From CAYYUA01 sp964542585 (lineage in GTDB: Bacteria > Bacteroidota > Bacteroidia > CAILMK01 > CAYYUA01): a stretch of 64,000 bases of DNA. The notes beneath the pieces are model-generated. The model saw nothing but the letters and a program-made list of their open reading frames with translations. It made no database searches and was not told the DNA's origin. Below are positions 1 to 7,272 of the stretch, in pieces (the stretch's first letter is position 1; each line of letters begins with the position of its first letter). The translations under genes and the position numbers were made by a program. The stretch is from contig CAZIUI010000003.1 of NCBI GenBank assembly GCA_964542585.1, forward strand, positions 113,919 to 177,918. The letters are read 5' to 3'.

Positions 1-1526
1 GTCAATTTTATCGAAAAACTGCCTTCCACTATGCCGAGAAAGGAAAAACCTTACAGCTACTTGAAAGCTTAAGTAAAATTCGTAATCGTTCATCTACCAA
101 GTTACCCGATAGCCTGAATGAAAACCTCCAAAGCCTCACCAAACAAATTAATCAACTTCAAAGGCAACAGGCTTTAAATCAGCAAGAAAACGTGGGGAAC
201 CGTCTTACTGATCTTAAATCTCGTAAGGCTCAGTTGCTTGAAAACATCAAAGAAAAATATCCTGAATTTTATTCCATTAGCTTTCATGATCAAGTTGTTC
301 AATTATCCACTTTGCAAGATCAATTGGAACAACAACAAAAAGAGCTTATCACTTACACTTTAAGGGATTCCCTTTTGTACGGCATGCTTGTTTCCGGTCA
401 GAAAGTTAAGATCAAAAAAATGGGACAAGGCCGCCAACTAATAGATTCGTTGAAAACCTACCGGAATCAATTAGCGAGGTCAAAAAAATATGATCGATCC
501 TTAAGTCGGCACATTTATAAGCGCATTTTTAAGCCTTTTGAATCTGAGCTTCAAGGAAAAGAAGTAATTATCATTCCCGATGGTCCTTTAAGTCATTTAG
601 CTTTTAGCTCATTAGCCCGCGAGCCTGATCCTGAAAAATCTCCTGATTATTTAATTAATGATTATGGATTTAGTTACAGCCCATCCGCTTCTCTTTGGGT
701 AAAAGAGGAAGAGGGGGAAAAAACTAAAGCTTCCTTAGCTCAGGCTAGCAAAGGTGGTTTTATTGGCTTCGCACCATCTTTTGAAAAGCGTGAGGATGGT
801 AATGAACTTTTGGCTGGCAGAAATCCCGGCAAAAAGATGAGGGCCATACCTGGAGCTCAGAAGGAAGTAAGTTTTGGTTATGAGGTACTAGGTGGAAAGG
901 TTTTAAAGGATAACCGGGCAACAGAAAAAGCCTTTAAAAATCAAGCTAGTGACAATCGAATTGTTCACCTCGCCACTCACGGAGTTATTAGTGATCAAAG
1001 CCCAGCTTACAGCAGTTTACTTTTACACAACAATAAAAACAGCTCTGAGGATGGAAAACTTTACACTCATGAACTTTACAATTTGAGTCTAGAAGCGGAT
1101 CTAGCTGTCTTAAGCGCTTGTAACACTGGGTACGGGCCCGTAAAAAGAGGATTGGGACACATGAGTATGGCCCGAGGATTTAAACTAGCCGGGTGTAACA
1201 ATATAGTTATGACCCTTTGGCAAATCCAAGACCGTATAAGCACGGATTTAGTTCAATTGTTCTATAAAAATTTAAGCAATGGCCAAAAGAAGGGTAAAGC
1301 CCTAAGGCAAGCCAAGCTTGAGTACCTTGAAAATCATGATGAAACTAACAGCAACCCCTACTTTTGGAGTGGATTTGTTTTAATGGGAAGTAACCATGGC
1401 ATTCAAATTGAAAAATCTCAAAGCGTAACGGATAGATTGTACCTATGGTTTATCCTTGGTGGAGTAGGGTTAGCCTTGATTTTTGGTATTGGCTATGGAT
1501 GGTATTTCCGTAATTCCAAAGCCTGA
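1..1526 (+). CDS. TPR-CHAT caspase-like protein (5' end missing)
   Basis: C-terminal part of a CHAT-domain (caspase HetF-associated, clan CD) protein. The frame is open from base 3 with no stop, so the gene starts outside the window; the internal GTG at 192 is not a convincing start. The first ~180 bases (AFHYAEKGK then LLESL) read like the end of a TPR helix array, followed by coiled-coil. The CHAT core has the expected dyad: His in HLATHG (codon 978-980) and Cys in SACNTG (codon 1119-1121). The last ~30 residues form one membrane segment (LYLWFILGGVGLALIFGIGY) with a short charged tail, so the protease domain is tethered close to the membrane. The family includes regulated proteases in signalling and defence; the substrate here is unknown. 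The downstream Uma2-like gene is 63 bases away on the same strand. Confidence 0.88.
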   Translation, partial: QFYRKTAFHYAEKGKTLQLLESLSKIRNRSSTKLPDSLNENLQSLTKQINQLQRQQALNQQENVGNRLTDLKSRKAQLLENIKEKYPEFYSISFHDQVVQLSTLQDQLEQQQKELITYTLRDSLLYGMLVSGQKVKIKKMGQGRQLIDSLKTYRNQLARSKKYDRSLSRHIYKRIFKPFESELQGKEVIIIPDGPLSHLAFSSLAREPDPEKSPDYLINDYGFSYSPSASLWVKEEEGEKTKASLAQASKGGFIGFAPSFEKREDGNELLAGRNPGKKMRAIPGAQKEVSFGYEVLGGKVLKDNRATEKAFKNQASDNRIVHLATHGVISDQSPAYSSLLLHNNKNSSEDGKLYTHELYNLSLEADLAVLSACNTGYGPVKRGLGHMSMARGFKLAGCNNIVMTLWQIQDRISTDLVQLFYKNLSNGQKKGKALRQAKLEYLENHDETNSNPYFWSGFVLMGSNHGIQIEKSQSVTDRLYLWFILGGVGLALIFGIGYGWYFRNSKA

Positions 1527-1589
1527 AAATTTAGAATTTGGTAAACTTGTTGGTTTTGCGGGGGTTTATTTTGAAAAACTAAAATTAGG

Positions 1590-2072
1590 ATGGAAAAACA
1601 CCATTTTGATAAAAGGGCTAAGCCCTCAGCCATTGCAATTTTAAAAGCATTGAAGAACTGGCAAGCGAGTCACTTCCATTGCGGCTTGATCTTAGATGAA
1701 CAAAAACCCTTCTTTTCTCCTAATGGAAATTTTCATCAAATAGATGCGGGTTGGACCTCAAAAACCGATGGGGCTTCCTGGGAAGCAGATAATTACCCGA
1801 TTTTATGCCCAGGGTTTGCTGTAAAGTTGACCACCGTTGATTCCCAGGTTTTTGAAAAGGATAAAGAAGAAATACTAAGCTTAAGGGATCAAGGGTGTGA
1901 ACTGAGTTGGCTTATTGAACCGCAATCAGAGTTTGTTTATGTTTTTCAACCAGGATACCCTCTGCAACAAATCCCCACTTTTGATTACTATTTGGATGGA
2001 CGCCAAGTTCTTGATGGATTTGAGTTTCCACTTAGAAATTTACGTTATGAATCCGAATCCTCCGATGACTGA
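1590..2072 (+). CDS. Uma2-like (DUF820) PD-(D/E)XK-fold protein, catalytic motif altered
   Basis: 160 residues matching the Uma2/DUF820 layout: an early NFHQIDAGW segment (family: PDxAW), then the core strand CPGFAVKL, then GCELSWLIEP, a VYVFQPG strand and the C-terminal VLDGFEFPL (family: VLPGFxLxL). In active Uma2 proteins the core strand usually reads PDxxxEV. Here the Asp is replaced by Gly and the Glu by Lys, so nuclease activity is doubtful. The lysine-containing helix (EKDKEEILSLRDQG) is kept. The start is the ATG just after AAATTAGG. The 3' end overlaps the convergent mscS-like gene by 28 bases. Family membership is by motif recognition; it could be a structural relic or a binding protein. 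Confidence 0.7.
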   Translation: MEKHHFDKRAKPSAIAILKALKNWQASHFHCGLILDEQKPFFSPNGNFHQIDAGWTSKTDGASWEADNYPILCPGFAVKLTTVDSQVFEKDKEEILSLRDQGCELSWLIEPQSEFVYVFQPGYPLQQIPTFDYYLDGRQVLDGFEFPLRNLRYESESSDD

Positions 2073-3004
2073 TCAGTTTTTGGTGTATTGCTAGGTATTT
2101 TACCGACTATGATCTCAGAACTTGATGCATCTTCAGGATTTATGCTAACCTGGTAGTGGTAATACGGCAAGGTTATTCCAGAATTTTTAAAGGCATTTCG
2201 TAAGTAGACAATCCCCTGGTGCAAGGCTTCCATATAATTACGCCTGGGTGTATCCCTGGCATAAGGGATCCAAAACCGAGCCCTGGCTTTTAGGGCATCA
2301 GCTTCAAATTCCTCGAAGTAAAATTCCGGTTGATAGGCTTTAAGACGAGCCGGAACCTCTTCTAATCCATTCAAAGCGACTTCTCTCAAGTTTTCAGGGT
2401 TGGTATCGTAACTTATACGCATTGTGAATTCAACCCTTCTAATTCCATATTTAGTGTAGTTTGCAACTGGCTGTTCAATCATCTCCTTATTAGGAATATG
2501 CACGTATTGGCCTTGGAAGGTAATCAAGTGGGTGGTTCGCCAATTGATGTAAGCAACTGTTCCAAAAAAACCATTCGATTCTATAACATCTCCCACAGCT
2601 ATGGGTCTCCTCATGGATATAATAGCACCAGAGATTACATTAATGGCCACATTTTGAAATGCTAAACTTAGGAATAACCCAATAATGCCGGCACCGGCTA
2701 ATAGGGAGGTTACGGTTTTATTCAAGTCCATAATGCCAAGAGCGGCAAAAAGGCCTATAACAGCAATTATTAGATATCCTATTGTACTTAGAAGACCAGC
2801 TAACTCGCCTGAAAGTTTAAACTTAAGCGACAGCTTGCGAATAATCCTACCTGTAAACCTTCCCAGAAACAAGAATAAGACTATGGTGAATAAAGCAAGT
2901 AAAAAATTGGGCAAGTATAGCAGAATATTCTCGTACCAACTGGTAAGCTTACCTTGGATATTTTGCAACCCGCTTTCAGGATTTAATAACAACTGCTCTT
3001 CCAT
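2045..3004 (-). CDS. MscS-family small-conductance mechanosensitive channel
   Basis: 319 residues. Three N-terminal membrane helices are visible (about 27-50, 70-92 and 98-130). The third is the Gly/Ala-rich pore helix (LLAGAGIIGLFLSLAFQN followed by the VISGAII amphipathic part), which is diagnostic of MscS. A beta domain follows (RRPIAVGDVIE, then GTVAYINWRTT and the VHIPNKEMIEQPV segment) and an alpha/beta C-terminal domain that ends in a polar tail. These channels open on membrane tension to release solutes on hypo-osmotic shock, which fits the osmolyte uptake genes at 50-54 kb. It is a single gene; no adjacent same-strand partner is evident. The 3' end overlaps the Uma2-like gene. Confidence 0.93.
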   Translation of the reverse strand: MEEQLLLNPESGLQNIQGKLTSWYENILLYLPNFLLALFTIVLFLFLGRFTGRIIRKLSLKFKLSGELAGLLSTIGYLIIAVIGLFAALGIMDLNKTVTSLLAGAGIIGLFLSLAFQNVAINVISGAIISMRRPIAVGDVIESNGFFGTVAYINWRTTHLITFQGQYVHIPNKEMIEQPVANYTKYGIRRVEFTMRISYDTNPENLREVALNGLEEVPARLKAYQPEFYFEEFEADALKARARFWIPYARDTPRRNYMEALHQGIVYLRNAFKNSGITLPYYHYQVSINPEDASSSEIIVGKIPSNTPKTDQSSEDSDS

Positions 3005-3074
3005 TGAATGGTGTTTTGAAAGGAAAGTTAATTGTATGTTTTAAAAACCTAAAACCGCTGGGAGCCAAAAAAGC

Positions 3075-3082
3075 TAATTTTG
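3075..3082 (+). promoter_or_regulatory. Putative -7 element TAATTTTG
   Basis: Exact match to the Bacteroidota -7 consensus TAnnTTTG, 22 bases before the ATG of the esterase gene. No convincing -33 TTTG at the usual distance was seen, so this is a candidate only. Confidence 0.4.
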
Positions 3083-3104
3083 ACAAAGCTCAAAAAGGTT
3101 TAGC

Positions 3105-3869
3105 ATGCAACTTAATTACAAAACCTACGGGAGCGGAGATCCTTTGATTATATTACACGGGCTTTTTGGGAGCTTGGATAATTGGCATTCAATTGCCAAG
3201 CACTTAAGTAATACCTATAAAGTTTATTTAGTGGATTTGAGAAATCATGGCAAATCTCCTCACGTGCTAGCTATGACTTATGGGGAAATGGCAAATGATC
3301 TAATTGAATTCATGGATCAGCAGGGATTAAAAGCTGCTAACATAGCTGGGCACTCCATGGGAGGTAAGGCAGCGATGCAATTGGCATTGACAAAGCCTCA
3401 GCGGGTTTCAAGGTTAATTAGTATTGACATGACACCCTTTGAGGTTAAGGGAGGCCATGAACAGATCATCAGGGCCCTTAAAGCTTTCGACCCTTCTGCA
3501 TTAGCATCACGGAAAGAAGCTGATCAGGCAATGTCCCGGTACATTGATCAATTTAGTATTAGGCAGTTTTTACTTAAAAATCTGGAGCGCAGGGAAGCGG
3601 GTGGTTATCAATGGAAAATGAACTTACCTGTTTTGGAATCCCACTATCATGAAATTCTGAAAAGCGTGTCTACTGACCAGGTTTATAATGGGCCCACAAT
3701 ATTTATAAAGGGTGAGCTTTCCAATTATTTAGCTTCCAGAGAAGTCAATAATTATCAGCAACTATTCCCTAAAGCTAAGTTAGCAACCATTTCGGGAGTT
3801 GGTCATTGGGTTCATGCGGAGGCCCCAAATGATTTCATAGAAATTATCGCCCAGTTTTTGTCCGGCTAA
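3105..3869 (+). CDS. Alpha/beta hydrolase, YbfF-type esterase
   Basis: 254 residues, the same length as E. coli YbfF. The oxyanion loop is LHGLFGSLDNW (18-28), the nucleophile elbow is GHSMGG with Ser84, a candidate acid is Asp108 in SIDMTP (matching the unusual early Asp of YbfF by position), and the catalytic His is His234 in GVGHWVHAEAP. YbfF-like enzymes hydrolyse short acyl esters, including acyl-CoA and malonyl-type substrates in vitro; the physiological substrate is not settled. It stands alone between genes of opposite strand, with a promoter candidate at 3075. Confidence 0.9.
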   Translation: MQLNYKTYGSGDPLIILHGLFGSLDNWHSIAKHLSNTYKVYLVDLRNHGKSPHVLAMTYGEMANDLIEFMDQQGLKAANIAGHSMGGKAAMQLALTKPQRVSRLISIDMTPFEVKGGHEQIIRALKAFDPSALASRKEADQAMSRYIDQFSIRQFLLKNLERREAGGYQWKMNLPVLESHYHEILKSVSTDQVYNGPTIFIKGELSNYLASREVNNYQQLFPKAKLATISGVGHWVHAEAPNDFIEIIAQFLSG

Positions 3870-3888
3870 AAACTGATCAGGTAAGGGA

Positions 3889-4083
3889 TTATTTACTTTG
3901 TTTTAAAGCTTTAAGCTCTGCTTTGTAGCGTTGCTTAAGCCTTCTCTGTCTTTGGCGAGCTAGAATTAAGAAAGTAGCCGATAGGGCTCCGATTGTAAAA
4001 AACGCTATATCTTTTGAGAATTCTCTTTTAAGGCGTGTAGTAACAGGCTTCTGCTTCCTACAGGCTTTTGATTTATCGGCCAT
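3889..4083 (-). CDS. Small single-pass membrane protein, unknown
   Basis: 64 residues with a basic N-terminus (MADKSKACRKQKP), one hydrophobic helix near 28-43 (DIAFFTIGALSATFLILA) and a very basic C-terminal helix (RQRQRRLKQRYKAELKALK). I do not recognise the family. It lies downstream of ytxH on the same strand, but a strong terminator (4122-4158) separates the two, so it probably has its own promoter. It is kept as a likely real gene because of its coherent topology and because no larger ORF competes. Confidence 0.6.
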   Translation of the reverse strand: MADKSKACRKQKPVTTRLKREFSKDIAFFTIGALSATFLILARQRQRRLKQRYKAELKALKQSK

Positions 4084-4121
4084 TTTCAGCCTTTTCCTTT
4101 TATTTTGAACAACGTTAGTAG

Positions 4122-4158
4122 AAAAAAATGGGGCTGAAATAATAGCCTCCCAGCCCCA
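4122..4158 (-). terminator. Rho-independent terminator of the YtxH gene
   Basis: Read on the minus strand, TGGGGCTG (4158-4151) can pair perfectly with CAGCCCCA (4136-4129) and is followed at once by seven T (4128-4122). It lies 12 bases after the YtxH stop codon. Confidence 0.85.
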
Positions 4159-4169
4159 GTAGATCAGAT

Positions 4170-4451
4170 TTAGGATTTGGCTTTTTGCTTCACTTGATCT
4201 TTCAGGTTATTCACCTGCTCCTTGGTTACTTTTCCTAGCTCCTTTGACTTATCGGAGGTCTTTTCTCCTAATTCGTTAGCACTTTCCTTTAAATCACTCC
4301 GTGTTTTTTTACCACTTTGGGGAGCTAAAAGCAGCGCAGTTGCAACACCAGCCACTACACCTGAAAGAACTTTAACAGCGCTTCCTACAACTGAACCCTC
4401 ATTACTTGGTACATTTTTACGTTTACGTTTTTCATTTTTAAATAAAGCCAT
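4170..4451 (-). CDS. YtxH domain-containing protein
   Basis: 93 residues. A basic start (NEKRKRKN) precedes one hydrophobic helix (about 25-43, GVVAGVATALLLAP) followed directly by QSGKKTRSDLKE, the hallmark junction of the YtxH family. The rest is a long charged amphipathic helix rich in Lys, Glu and Ser. YtxH proteins are often stress-induced; their biochemical role is unknown. It is a monocistronic gene with its own terminator. Confidence 0.85.
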   Translation of the reverse strand: MALFKNEKRKRKNVPSNEGSVVGSAVKVLSGVVAGVATALLLAPQSGKKTRSDLKESANELGEKTSDKSKELGKVTKEQVNNLKDQVKQKAKS

Positions 4452-4635
4452 AATTGATCTTTTTTATTAATTAGTTATAAAAAAATAAACCTACAATTTT
4501 TTCACTAATTGCGATTTATCGATTAACAAATTTTGCAATAACCGTACCGGAAAGGCCTTTTCTTTTTTTGAAAGCACGTGTGCCAGGAATTAAAGTCAAT
4601 ATTGTTCAATTCTGACAAAATAGCAGATTTAATTA

Positions 4636-5514
4636 TTAAGAGATGACAAGCGTGTTTACAAGCATAAAAATACCAACAGCTGAAAATAACCCTGCAATGA
4701 AGAGTTTCATGGCTTCTGGATTCAAAAGTTTCTGAAGCATAGGCCCAATTTGCCCACCTATTACAACACCTGGAATTGTAAATAATACGATGCTCCCAAC
4801 TTTTTGATAAGTATCCGCACCAGCATGGGTTAAGAAGGTATAAGCGTGAAAGCCAGAGGCCATTAAAATGGTTACTACTACTACAAATATTGATGAAGCC
4901 ACTGCAACAGGAGGAGGTACCCGACATTGCGCCACTAAACGGTATTCAAGGATTTCAGCAAGACCAACCGATATAAGACCAATGAAAAAGCCGCCTACAC
5001 TAGCAAAAGTACGCCCAAGCCAGCGTTGCTTTATAGTATACCGGTATTCATTACCCTGCTTGTCCACTAAGCACCGGCTATGTCGCGTTTCCCCCGATTC
5101 ATTTAATTCATCTTTGAGGGCCTCGCGCTCTTTTTTTTCATTACGGTAGGCCGTGTAAAGCTGCGATCCAATGCCAATAATACCAACACCAAAAATGGTT
5201 TTGACTACCGTGTCTGGAAATGCATCAGAAAAATAGGCACCTAATAACGCTAATGGTATGGATACAATGAGTAAATTCAAGCCCAGGTTATAATCAATAA
5301 GCCTAGCCCTCACGTAAGCAAAAAGTCCGGAAGCAAAGCCGAACAGTTCAGTTAGTAACGCAGCTCCCACCGCTGTATGTGGGCTAAGATCTAATCCTAT
5401 CATGAATAATGGAGAAAAAAATACTGCTCCTCCAATACCGGTTGCCATGGCTAAAGTGGCTATAGCAATGCTAAGAGGCAAAAGGTACCAATATTCAGCA
5501 AGTAGTTCTAGCAT
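4636..5514 (-). CDS. TauE/SafE-family anion (sulfite/organosulfonate) exporter
   Basis: About 292 residues from the ATG at 5514 (a TTG at 5520 is possible but less likely). Eight or so hydrophobic helices occur in two halves. The N-terminal signature is TGIGGAVFFSPLFMIGL with PHTAVGAALLTELFGF, and the second half has AVASSIFVVVVTILMASGF and GVVIGGQIGPML, all typical of TauE/SafE. A charged cytoplasmic loop lies between the halves (about 125-165, YRNEKKERE to KQRWLGR). Known members export sulfite, sulfoacetate or related anions; the substrate here is not determined. The gene starts 2 bases after the stop of the peroxiredoxin-like lipoprotein, so the two are very likely co-transcribed. Confidence 0.88.
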   Translation of the reverse strand: MLELLAEYWYLLPLSIAIATLAMATGIGGAVFFSPLFMIGLDLSPHTAVGAALLTELFGFASGLFAYVRARLIDYNLGLNLLIVSIPLALLGAYFSDAFPDTVVKTIFGVGIIGIGSQLYTAYRNEKKEREALKDELNESGETRHSRCLVDKQGNEYRYTIKQRWLGRTFASVGGFFIGLISVGLAEILEYRLVAQCRVPPPVAVASSIFVVVVTILMASGFHAYTFLTHAGADTYQKVGSIVLFTIPGVVIGGQIGPMLQKLLNPEAMKLFIAGLFSAVGIFMLVNTLVIS

Positions 5515-5516
5515 GG

Positions 5517-6239
5517 TCAATTCATGTTGGTTTGATTATGTAAGACTTCCAAGATGGCTTTTACCGAAGCGCGCTTTTTGTAATTGGGGTTAAAAAACCG
5601 CCAAATAATAGTTCCATTCGTATTAATAATATAGGTTGCCGGAATGGGTAGTCTTGCTTTTTTATCACCATTATTGGAGGCTATACTTACGTTTAGTCCA
5701 TTTTCAATTTTACGGGCATAAGTGCTTGAGACATCAAATCCCACCTGGTAACCATCCATGATAGATTGACTGGTATCTGGGATAATGGTAAGTGATGTAT
5801 TAGTCTTTTGCCGCATCTTTGCAGCATTTGGAGCTGTTTCTGGCGTAACCGCTAATATTTTGGCACCAGCTTTTTGGATCAAGTGTACGGAATCATTTAA
5901 CTGTTTTAGGTACTTGTTGCAAACGGGACACCATTGACCTCGGTAGAACATTAAAACAACGGGCCGTTTATCCAATATTTGTTTTAAATATATGCTATCA
6001 CCTCGTTGCGTACGGGCTTTAAACTTAGGCGCATGATCGCCCTTTGCCAAACCTTGTGGGATAATCGAATTGGTGTCAATTCCATAGTTTACCAGATTTT
6101 TAAAGGCTTCACTCTTTCCTTTAACATTACCGGATTCTCCTTCTTGCTTCGTGGATTGCTGGCTGCAGGCCGTACCTGCCAGGAGTGGAAGCAAGAAGAA
6201 GACCACGTGCCTAGTAAATTTAATGTGGACCCTTTCCAA
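5517..6239 (-). CDS. AhpC/TSA-type peroxiredoxin-like lipoprotein
   Basis: 240 residues. A hydrophobic leader ends in the lipobox LAGTAC with Cys25, so the mature protein is probably lipid-anchored in the periplasm or outer membrane. The thioredoxin-fold domain begins near 64 (GDHAPKFKA). Its redox centre is FYRGQWCPVC with Cys104 and Cys107, a CxxC with Trp before it, as in the AhpC/TSA redoxin group. The last part (ATYIINTNGTIIWRFFNPNYKKRA) is the usual cis-Pro strand and helix. The family reduces peroxides or exchanges disulfides. It is the first gene of a two-gene unit with the TauE/SafE exporter. Confidence 0.88.
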   Translation of the reverse strand: MERVHIKFTRHVVFFLLPLLAGTACSQQSTKQEGESGNVKGKSEAFKNLVNYGIDTNSIIPQGLAKGDHAPKFKARTQRGDSIYLKQILDKRPVVLMFYRGQWCPVCNKYLKQLNDSVHLIQKAGAKILAVTPETAPNAAKMRQKTNTSLTIIPDTSQSIMDGYQVGFDVSSTYARKIENGLNVSIASNNGDKKARLPIPATYIINTNGTIIWRFFNPNYKKRASVKAILEVLHNQTNMN

Positions 6240-6322
6240 TCTTATCTTTTGGTGACCAAAATAATTAACCTGTTAAACTTCTGGATGAATAATTTAAGAA
6301 TGAGGGTAAAGTAACTTTCTAG

Positions 6323-6679
6323 TTAAAAGGTCATTATCTGATACCCTGCTTGTACCAGGTTACGAACGCTAGGATGATCTTCATAGTCGTCCAATAGGGC
6401 CACACCAGCTTTCTTTACTTGAGAACTTACACCATAAGCACCTGCGCAAAACTTACAAGCCCCTTGCACATGCTGCTCCACAACTTTATAAAGGGGATTA
6501 AGCTGATTTTCCTCGTCTGCTAGCTTGCCAATCCATTTAGTGCCGGCACCATCAAAAATGATAGAAACATTATCACCACCTTCAATGAACTCTTTTGCAA
6601 TTTCCAATGCGTTAGTGATCCGACCTAGGTCACCATGGGTTTCATCATCAGCTAAAATTAAAACGCCTACTTTGCTCAT
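6323..6679 (-). CDS. DsrE-family sulfur-relay-like protein
   Basis: 118 residues with the DsrE fold pattern: an early strand VGVLILADD, a helix with ALEIAKEF, the VSIIFDGAGTKWI strand, and the Cys-bearing segment GACKFCAGAYGV with Cys75 and Cys78, followed by a YQIMTF end. DsrE/TusD relatives carry persulfide on a conserved cysteine. The closest Bacteroidota members are annotated only as DsrE family, so the sulfur acceptor is unknown. It is a single gene upstream of the peroxiredoxin/TauE pair, 83 bases away on the same strand. Confidence 0.85.
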   Translation of the reverse strand: MSKVGVLILADDETHGDLGRITNALEIAKEFIEGGDNVSIIFDGAGTKWIGKLADEENQLNPLYKVVEQHVQGACKFCAGAYGVSSQVKKAGVALLDDYEDHPSVRNLVQAGYQIMTF

Positions 6680-6980
6680 ATGCTTCCTTTTTTGGTTATT
6701 TCAAATCGTGGAAGCAAAAATATCCCAACCATTTATTTTAGGGTGTCCCTAAGAAGACACAGTTGCATTTGGATTAATGAAAAGCCGTGATGCTTTGAGT
6801 TGCTTACAAATTAATGGTTCATACCTATCTCAAGCTTCTACCAACATGTAATTTGTAAAAACTCTGGTCTACAAGATAACCTGGTACTAAAAGCACAAAA
6901 AAGAGTCTCTGCTTGCTACGTGTTCTACATTTTTGGCTAAGTGTTGGAAGTTTTATTTTCGTGTAGTTAGTAATTAGAAA
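6680..6980. other. Gap between DsrE gene and tRNA-Thr
   Basis: No credible ORF. The left part should hold the DsrE promoter (minus strand). The right end holds the tRNA promoter (6932-6961). Nothing else was recognised. Confidence 0.5.
6932..6961 (+). promoter_or_regulatory. Promoter of tRNA-Thr
   Basis: TTTG (6932-6935), an 18-base spacer, then TATTTTCG (6954-6961), one mismatch from TAnnTTTG. The mature tRNA begins 20 bases later, leaving a short 5' leader. Confidence 0.5.
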
Positions 6981-7052
6981 GCCTCCTTAGCTCAACGGTA
7001 GAGTGACTGATTCGTAATCAGTTGGTTGCGGGTTCGAATCCCGTGGGAGGCT
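6981..7052 (+). tRNA. tRNA-Thr (anticodon CGT)
   Basis: Full cloverleaf by eye: acceptor GCCTCCT pairs with GGGAGGC (one T-G wobble), D-arm AGCTCAACGGTAGAGT, anticodon stem CTGAT/ATCAG around the loop TTCGTAA (anticodon CGT, reads ACG), and T-arm GCGGG-TTCGAAT-CCCGT. The CCA end is not encoded. It is a single tRNA, not part of a cluster. Confidence 0.96.
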
Positions 7053-7210
7053 CTATATAATACCAAACCTCAAGGTATAAAAGCTAATCTTTAACTGAAA
7101 AAGGTTGCTTATCCTGGAGTTTTAGAACGATTTTGATATAGGCCAGATCTTTCTAAAGCCCTGGTATCCATTAGCCTAAAGGGTCATTGCCTGATAGGAG
7201 GCTACCTTTT

Positions 7211-7247
7211 AAAACAGCAAGCGGCCCCTGTTTGGCCACCTGCTGTT
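7211..7247 (-). terminator. Putative terminator after the 1841-residue surface protein
   Basis: Two 14-base arms (7213-7226 and 7234-7247) pair at 12 of 14 positions around a 7-base loop. On the minus strand the hairpin runs into TTTTAAAAGG. It lies 26 bases after the stop codon of the large gene. Confidence 0.55.
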
Positions 7248-7272
7248 ATTGCTTTTCCACACTTCCAGCGAG

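Noticed and set aside
2685..3044. 119-codon plus-strand ORF over the MscS gene
   Set aside because: Entirely antisense to the pore helices of a well-supported gene.
4540..4570. Hairpin-like AAAGGCCTTT near a T run downstream of the TauE/SafE gene
   Set aside because: A self-palindrome without loop; the T run is on the wrong strand for the minus-strand gene.
4523..4927. 134-codon minus-strand ORF with many Cys and Trp
   Set aside because: Overlaps the TauE/SafE gene in another frame on the same strand; Cys/Trp richness is a frameshift artefact.
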